Assembly: GCA_033030425.1 (NCBI GenBank)
Contig: JAUFSD010000002.1
Span: 1,240,001-1,304,000 of the forward strand
Source of the DNA: Verpa conica
Taxonomy: Eukaryota > Ascomycota > Pezizomycetes > Pezizales > Morchellaceae
Reading direction: 5' to 3'
DNA: 64,000 nucleotides
Part shown: positions 56,601 through 64,000 of the stretch, in pieces
How the letters are laid out: the number at the start of each line of letters is the position of its first letter
How positions within the stretch are numbered: the first letter of the stretch is position 1
Translations under genes and position numbers: made by a program
The notes under the pieces: model-generated
Database searches by the model: none
Told to the model about the DNA's origin: nothing
Seen by the model: only the letters and a program-made list of their open reading frames with translations

Positions 56601-58540
56601 CTAGTAGATACTGCTACAATAACACAAAAACGCGTCTTGGATATTTGAACCACAGCACAAAGGCCAAAGGGATTCCTCTGAACCTCTTAAAATATTCAGG
56701 GCTAGGGATACTCAGGTCATATACACCTATATGTAGACCTGGTCGATTCTCAAAACGTCATGAGATTACGGGTAACATGTTCCACTACCATGTACTTACG
56801 AGGCCAAACTCAGTGATTATACTCAGGCAGGCCTCTGCCAGACATGTTACCTTTCCAATAACGTTATGCAGATTAAAGTTTACTTCTCCTATAAAATGAG
56901 GTAGTGTTTATAACTGCGAGTGATGTTTTATGAATTAGAGCACAGAGTACAATACGACATACATACTTAAATCACCGATTACCTCAATGCCTGGCACGAG
57001 GATATCGCGCGATCGGCCGGGAACGATACATGGGCTGGGTAGAACGGCTCCCCCGAGACATTTGCGGCAAACCCCGCGATTGGACCAGCCCTCTTTAAAA
57101 ACTCAAGCCTTAACAAATCAACGTTTCTATAGCACTTATGTTAGTACAGCGTATATACCTGGCTTAGACTCAGTGACATGGCAAGAAAAATAGCGATGGA
57201 GCCATATAAACCTTTCCTAGTACTATGACCTCATATACATCTAGAGATAGTACAGCGGAACAAGTGCTGTCTCAGTATTGATTCTGCACCAGCTTGGAGC
57301 ACTTGAAGCAGCTCCCGCTCTCTGCCATCCTAGCTCCCGGAAATAATACCGTAAATGATATAGTCAGTAAGGACTTCCTTAGCGGTGGGTGATTGAGGCC
57401 ACAAGTCACTGACTCACTGTATCCGCTGAGCCTCTTAGGGCTATCTTGTCTTGAATATGTGAGTAGATCGCTCTCAACGTTCATGCACGTTCTCGAGAAA
57501 ATGATCTCCAGGCGTTAGGTTGGCGTACCTGCCACCCCTGATTTGCGGCTTCCCGGCGCGTATCTAATTCCACTTACTACATGTAGATATAATACTGATA
57601 AACAAGTCTAGCCATATATAGCACATAGCCTGTAGGTGTCTATAATATTCCGCTTAACACAAATACACACTATGCGTCTACATACTTCTCTGCCTAGAAG
57701 ATGGGGGATAAGGCTGCAAAACTTCTTTTCTTGGTGCTAGGAGGGTTTCCTGGTTGGATTTTAAATATCTGCCAAGGCTGGACCTGAGACAGTATAAGAG
57801 GAACGATAGCCATAGAACTCGTCCGATATCGACCGCTTGAGGGGGGGACGTTACCGGGAAGGAGGGAAACAGTAACATAACTAGGCCACTATTGGCCACT
57901 GTAACTCGCAAGCACCAGGTATGTGTTCGCACTCCCCACTTGCACACATCCCCAATACAGACACAACTCCATCCAGCTTCATAGATTCTGAGGCTAAATT
58001 CAGCAGTCGTTTGAGATACCCAAGAGTAGAACGAATGGTGTATCGTGAGAGTGATATCATCCCCAAAGCTGCACCTAATTATGCTCCTCTGGGCAACCCA
58101 ACCTTCCAATCGATTTATCAATCGATAGGTAGATTTGTAATTGTCGTACATACATACATGTAGTCCTGCTCGTCACCACTGCAGACAACCCCTTGAAGCA
58201 AAATGTAGGAAATCGAAACCGCCCCACTAGATCCAACTTTACCTGATGGCCTACCAAACAGCGCACAGCCTCATATAATGCGTGAACAATAAGTACCTAA
58301 GTACCCCAAACCCCAGGCTGACCCCTAACACCGATATCATGAGATCTATCGCAACCAACCTCCAGGTCATCTTTCGATATATCGAGAAACACATCAGCTA
58401 TATTACACGCCCGTAAGTGAAAGGTAAATTGAGTTTAGTTGTATCACCTGCATCATTTGGAAACCTATACACTTCACTCAAGGTCGATACCTGCATTAAC
58501 TCCTCAACACCAAGTGAACGCTCCCTGTAAGCAGCTCCCG
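53631..58540. other. 4.9-kb AT-rich gene-free island
   Basis: Stop-dense and AT-rich, with no family signature in any frame. It contains a 203-bp inverted-repeat element (listed separately). Open frames at 54783-55058 (Tyr/Cys-rich) and 57678-58151 show only composition-driven residues. The last ~150 bp are the leader of the TRP-like gene. Confidence 0.5.
53976..54178. mobile_element. Short inverted-repeat element (203 bp), MITE candidate
   Basis: Perfect 13-bp terminal inverted repeats AGTGATCCGGAAC (53976-53988) and GTTCCGGATCACT (54166-54178) bound a non-coding AT-rich core. No clean target duplication is visible, so this may be an old copy. Confidence 0.55.
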
Positions 58541-61362
58541 ATGCCTGCAGGGTGGATCTTGATTATAGTGTCCCTATTTGTGCAGTGGCCGACTACAACA
58601 GCACAGAGTAGTAGCCTCGATCCAGCTGGTGACAGAACACCCGCATTGTACACTCGAGACTTTGGTAATTGTATGGAAAATTCAACCATTACGATCTCCC
58701 GCTTCGATGCCGCATACTATGCCGACAATACGACTATCATCATTCACATTGACGGAAAGACCTCCCTTATTGACGAAAACTTAATGAGTAAGTAGCTCTT
58801 TTCAGAGTCGAGATATTAACACAAACTAACCTTTTCATTAGTTCATCTGACTGTGAATGCATGTCCGTAATTTTCATCCCTACTCGATTCTTTGCCTGTA
58901 CTGATCAACAGGGCAATAATATATCCAGACGGAGAAAACCGATTCAACATATTGTTCAACACATGTAATGTTAACTTACCCTCGCTCTGTCCAGCCAGAT
59001 CGAGTGTAAACATATCAGTAGTACATGCAATTACAGTATCAACTGACGTTTCTAGAATCCCAGGTTCATCACCCAATGTTTATACCAATGTTTATGCTTA
59101 ATTTTTATTATATACTATTGATATATTCTAACCTGTACCAGCTATTGCTTTCGCCATCCCAGACTTTGAGGGGTGGATAAATTTACGAATACTTTCAAAC
59201 TCGACACAGCGCCAGGTTTCATGTGTCACTGCACTTATTACGAACGGAAAAACCTTCTCACATCCAAAGATAATTTCTCCGATATTAGGCGGTCTTACTT
59301 TCATTATTTGCGCTGTCTCTTTTATTACAGCAATCAGCGGCGATGGAGTTACCAATTCACGATCACTATATGCTCATTCCCTTTCAGCATATACGCTGTT
59401 CTCTTGTTTTCACTCAATATTCTTCACTGGAGCATTGTCAGTCAACTTCCCTAGTGTCCTCGTTGCATTCTGGTCAAACTTTGCCTGGGCCGTTGGCTTA
59501 ATCAAAGCTGAGCCAATGCAGAACTCACTAGACCGGTTTACAAGAAGGTCTACCCTTTCTATAGATGGAGGCCCCGATCCAGAAGGGTCAGATTTGGCAA
59601 AAGAACTATACCCGCTATCAAAACGAAGATTTCAGTATGGGGGGCTCCAAAAGGATGGGCTCCCAATCCCTGGAAACTTTTCAGGCTTCCCTGCGACTCT
59701 TGCTCGAATAGACCTAACAGCTACTAATGCATTCATGACGGCATTTTTGTGGTTCTTAGTTCTCTTAGCAGGCACAAATCTCCTTTTCAGTGGACTTAAG
59801 CTTATTCTAGAAACCTTTTCTGCCATTGGGTTAGGGAAAAATCGCTTTAAAATATTCCGAGACAATTGGCTAGCTTTTCTAAAATCAATTTTATATAGAA
59901 CGGTTCGAATTTACACACCTTATCTTAATTTTCCTTATAAGTTATAGTTTCGGTACTAACAGCCTTATATAGGTACTCATTGCTTTCTTTCCAATTATCA
60001 TGCTTGCAGCATTCCAGTTTACGTTAAAAGAGCCTGGACCACAAGGAATTTCTGGAATTTTATTTGCAATTCTGGTCATCGGAGTTTTCGCGGCCGTAAT
60101 AGATGCATACATTACTAGTTGGCGCGGTGGGCGACTCAGAGGTGTAAAGGAAAGTCGAGTGATATCTCTTGAACTTAGGTTTGGTCTCGTTCCGTGGTGT
60201 AGGATTTCGCCACGAAGTAGCATTACTGCTAGCCAAAAACTGCCATCAATTGCTGTACCCTGGTGGAAACTATCAATTGAAACACGCCAAGAACGGGTAA
60301 CCCATGAAGATGAGGTGTTTATTCGTCAGTTTGGGTGGTTATCTGCCCGGTTTCGGAGACGCAGATGGTGGTTCTTTGGACCATGGCTCCTTTACGAGTT
60401 CATAAAAGCTTTGTTTTATGGTGGGGTCCAAGGTAATCCGAAGGCGCAGGTCCTTGGTCTATTGGCCCTAGAAATCATCACCTTCGGTGCTTCAGCCATT
60501 GCAAGTCCTTTCCAAAGTGTAAGGTTAGTGGTAGTAGAAGTTATTACATCATAACTGTACCCCTAACTAACGTACTAATTATTGTTGATTTCAGATTGAA
60601 TGCATTGATGATATATCTATTTGGTCTCATGAAAATTGCAACCCTGGCAATCATCGCCGCTTTGATGCTAAAACCCGGTCTTAATGTAAGCATTTCTTAC
60701 CACTTTCCAAACAGGGAAGTTGACAAGCAAATCTGACGTGGGGATCATAGAGGATCGTCGTAACGGTACTTGGAATTGCCATCATTGCGTTCCAGGGGGT
60801 CACGGCTCTAGTGGTGATCATATTTGGTGCTGCCAATATTTACACTACGTATTTCATGATCGCTCCTCCAGAATCCAGGATCAAACCCGAGTCGTGCATA
60901 CCGACCAGGGAAAAGTACCTCAGACACATCAAAACAAGATCCATCGATATCGATTCACCACCTAGAGTCGCACCTGAACCTGTCACCCCCTCATTCTCCG
61001 TCACAGATGTGCGAAGATATCCTAAAATTGATGATGAATATAATGATGACAAAGTGGGGTCCTTACTTTCGGGATCTTCACGGAGAACCATAATTAGTGG
61101 ATATCGTAATTCAACGGCTCCGAGGAGTAGCGCTCCCCCTAGAGTAAGATTGCCTCAGCGAACCTGGTCACCTAGCCCAAATTTGCCCAATGAAGACATG
61201 ATCTCAGCTTCTCACATGGCCAGCTCAAGAACCGATTGGGCCCTTCTCAACCCACCGCCAGCCTCGATAAATAATAGTTTAATGAAAGAGACTCGGTCCA
61301 GGCAAGCACGCGACTTTCAGCAGTTTGAAACCGATATACATACCTTTCCACAAAAATTCTAG
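58541..61362 (+). CDS. ML-like/TRP fungal membrane protein (Flc/Pkd2-type)
   Basis: Seven exons: 58541-58787, 58842-58866, 58912-59063, 59142-59902, 59973-60523, 60595-60685, 60751-61362, giving 812 aa. The protein begins with a signal peptide (MPAGWILIIVSLFVQW, probable cut near TTAQ). An extracellular or luminal ML-like domain follows: NCMENSTITISRFDAAYYAD, ADNTTIIIHIDGKT, then NILFNTCNVNLPSLCP with paired cysteines and AIAFAIPDFEGWINLRILS. The TRP-type membrane region follows: LGGLTFIICAVSFITAISG, the conserved block HSIFFTGALSVNFPSVLVAF with WSNFAWAVGLI, FMTAFLWFLVLLAGTNLLFS, IMLAAFQFTLKEPGPQG, ILFAILVIGVFAAVIDAYI and LGIAIIAFQGVTALVVIIFG. The cytosolic tail (about 640-812) is Ser/Pro/Arg-rich. 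Relatives carry flavin or calcium across cell-surface or ER membranes and support wall integrity; the substrate here is unknown. Some donors are weak (GTTCAT, GTTCGA), but phase and family sequence demand them. Confidence 0.87.
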
Positions 61363-64000
61363 CTCTTCAGCAGAAACTACTTTCAGCGTACAGCGAACGG
61401 TAAAAAAGATCGAGAAACGCGAGACACGAGAATCAACACTCCTATTCGTTCTTAGGTTTTTGGCAAATATTCTAGTAGTAGGATTGGCCACAATACCCTG
61501 GTTTCTCGATCTTTTTTGCCATACGCTGTATACTATGTTCTTGGCACTCTTACTTATTGTTATTGCTATTATCCAGTTGGGAAACCACAAGCATGAACGA
61601 GGTTTGGTGGTAAACGATCGATGTCTCCTATGTTGTGGTTATATATATATATTTGTGGGGGCGCTTTGTTGCTTGTAGGAGTCTTTTACTCCCCAATAGA
61701 ATCATGATAACAGCTACTGTTGATCAGATGTGTCGGCAGCCCCGCCGCAGCAGATCATTTGCCTTTTCGGCGCTGAGTTCTTTTTTTCTGGAAAGCAACA
61801 TTACCCGAACGTTTGAGTACTTCGTCACCTTGACGGTCTGTGCAATTCTGACAGCGGTCAACAGGAGGAGGGTTCCCTCTCAACACGGACCTTTCTCAGA
61901 TATGTAGCTTCCTCACTGGGGTGGCACGGCTCCTAGCCTTTGGCCAAAGGGGTGGTGACCGAGAGGACCCTGGCTGTATCGTCCCAATCACCAATTTATA
62001 TCGCTTTAGGCTTTATCCTCTTCTGCGAATCATCCGATTTCAAGATGTACGGATGTAGGATGGAGGGTGCACGTTAAATTATGATTCCAGGTGATCGACT
62101 AAGTTAGATCCGTGATGTGTGGCCTTTGGGTGGGGATATCTCTAACCGATGCGTAAGCCCGGAAAGTTATCCAGGGAAAAGAGAGAAAAGGCCCTGCCAT
62201 GTGAGCTCATCGGTCAAAAATAAATAAATAATAGACAGCAGTTACACGGCTTCCCCAGCCGTTTCCTCCCTTGCGTGTGTCCCTTTTCTCCGCTCTTCAT
62301 CCCACGCGCGGAGCTACTCAAAGTAAACAGCACTCTACGCCACGAAACTCATGATGGTGCAAGCGAGCCGGCTAAATTCCCTGTCTGTAGAAAGGTAGTG
62401 ATTGCCACTCCTCAAAGAGGTCACCACTGCTCAACGCTTAATTACATCGTGAGGCAGCCGATACACTCTGATACAGCGGCGATCAAGATTATTAAATAAA
62501 CCGCGGTAACTTCGCCATCTTACCATTTCGCCCCCCCCTTTTTCTTTCTTTTCAAAAGCCGTTAAGTATTCTCGATTAGCAGGCACACCATGGCTGTCTA
62601 GTCTAGTGTGTTGGCTGTCATTGGGGGCTGGCGATCTATTTGTTTTATATAATTGTTTCTTGAGCCTCTGTGCACTTTCGGTCACCCTTGGATGAACCTC
62701 CTCCACGCGGGGCGCGTTGCCGGAGAATTTTTTTTTTTGGGGGGGGAAGAGTACGTCTTTGACAGGTTGACAGCCGCCCGTTTCAAATGGAAAGGGCGTT
62801 AGCTGGACTGTTCGCGGCGGCCAGGCGCCTCATGCAGAGACGAATGCGGTACGATGATCTCAACCAGGACCTAACTGGTGTCCTCAGATTTCTGTTTGAT
62901 TCACGCTGGGCTGCATGATGTGGATGACGCTTCGGCACAGCTTGCGAGGGGATTCCGACTTGTGGAACGGTAAGATTTGCGGTCCCACCGACAGGGTTGC
63001 TGTCCAGGGTGTAGGCTCGTTGTTGGTTCTTCCACCAGCGTTCCATGCAGCTTCTTCTCCTTGGCAGCATAAAGGTCGTGATTCAGGTCACGAAATCAAG
63101 ACTGCGTGTTAATCTAAAGATGAAGGGGGAGGACATGGACCCATCTGAGGTTGTAAGGGGAGATCTGCCATATTATGCCAGATTCCCGTCGATAAATGAC
63201 GCCGGCAAGACAGCGAAGGCCAATTACCATTTAAAAATCGTGCAAATACCCCTCTGCTTTGCCCAAGATAGAGTGCCGTGCCGACCCCATAAGTATGGAG
63301 TCGAAGCATATGCGCGCTGCTCGTGCAACACCAAGGCCAAATACCATCGCCGAATGGTAAGTGCGGTGAGCCTCTTCTCATCGGTCAACCACCACCTTCT
63401 CAGTGGGGGTTCTTTGACTTCGGGATCCACCATCTGTGATAGGCAACTCTCACCCGAGGATCCACCGAACTACCCGTCCATCCCTTGCAAATCATACAAT
63501 ACTTTGCATGATAACCCACCCTGAGCTTCTTTGGTTGGTTGCTTTTTTTCCCTTTCCCTTGCTTCTGCCCTGCGATGCTGCGCGTTTCGCCCAGATAAAA
63601 TACTTTATGCCCAAACTCCCGTTCATAGAGCGCACCGTTTCGTCAAGGGTTCTAAAACCCCACACATACTCCCCTTATTTCAACGAAACAAACAAAAAAG
63701 ACTTCGGTTCCCGGCAAGCATATCGTACGATATGCCCCGAACCACAACTGCCGCGCCAGCGCCATCTCGCTTAGCTTGTAACAACCCAAATTGATCTTGA
63801 CCTCAGTCAGCTCCCAGGCATAACATGCTGATGCGCGCTTAGGCGAAAAATGAGGTAGGGTTAGCTGGGTCTGATTCGCTTCCGGCCACGTTGCTGCAAA
63901 CTGTGACGGGCCGTATGGTTGTAGATCGGCGGAGGGGGGCGTGTCGCAGAGGAGCATGATACGGGTCTCTCTCTGGTCTGGGATAAGTCGAGGCTTCGTG
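61363..64000. other. Right edge, gene-free
   Basis: The first ~300 bp are 3' flank of the TRP-like gene. The region 61.7-64.0 kb is less AT-rich than the islands and has several medium open frames on both strands (for example 63045-63524 +, 62783-63070 -) with no recognisable family or splice-joined extension. A T-run next to a G-run sits at 62730-62747. Nothing else is supported. Confidence 0.4.

Noticed and set aside
61325..61678. A 117-codon + frame with hydrophobic segments after the TRP-like gene
   Set aside because: It overlaps the end of the TRP-like CDS in another frame, has no family signature, and is probably 3' UTR. RNA-seq could overturn this.
63045..63524. A 159-codon + frame at the right edge
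   Set aside because: No recognisable domain, several competing frames on the other strand, and composition not distinct from surrounding DNA.

Overview
This window is nuclear DNA of a filamentous ascomycete, most likely Pezizomycotina. The evidence is many short GT-AG introns of about 45-110 nt, an AreA/Nit-2 nitrogen regulator with its typical C-terminus, a Zn(II)2Cys6 factor with the zinc cluster split by an intron, a fungal ML-like/TRP membrane protein, Hsp9/Hsp12, and the fungal DASH subunit Hsk3. I cannot name the species. Gene density is low: I support 16 protein-coding genes in 64 kb. Long AT-rich, gene-free islands separate them (about 11.7-14.8, 45.4-47.8 and 53.7-58.4 kb) and look like repeat-decayed DNA.

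Left part (0.5-16 kb): an RNase P/MRP Rpr2/Rpp21-type subunit (+); a ketopantoate-reductase-fold protein with a long disordered tail (-, 5 exons); a 5.2-kb gap; a Wbp11-like mRNA-biogenesis protein (-); a decayed island with a 434-bp inverted-repeat element; and a six-exon DJ-1/PfpI protein (-). Middle (18-38 kb): an unidentified 260-aa protein (-); a small mitochondrial-type membrane/coiled-coil protein (+); a chain of three terminal-inverted-repeat elements of 226-229 bp; a Trf4/Cid1-type nucleotidyltransferase (-) divergent from DASH Hsk3 (+); the AreA-type GATA factor (-) with a long upstream region; and a Zn(II)2Cys6 factor (-). Right part (43-61 kb): Hsp12 (+) converging on a La-related protein with La, RRM and C-terminal RRM parts (-); eIF5 (-); mitochondrial ribosomal protein uL1m (-), divergent from a membrane-anchored histidine acid phosphatase (+); and an ML-like/TRP multispanning protein (+).

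Most genes are unrelated housekeeping or regulatory genes. Several act in RNA metabolism or translation (Rpr2/Rpp21, Wbp11-like, Trf4-like, La-related, eIF5, uL1m), but nothing suggests a cluster, and I see no secondary-metabolite cluster. Exon boundaries were placed by eye from splice signals, frame and family sequence; for every spliced model the summed exon length is a multiple of three. The most unusual structure is the head-to-tail chain of three small inverted-repeat elements at 23,935-24,620, which abut so closely that each boundary is a single shared TA. I found no convincing new biological system beyond that.
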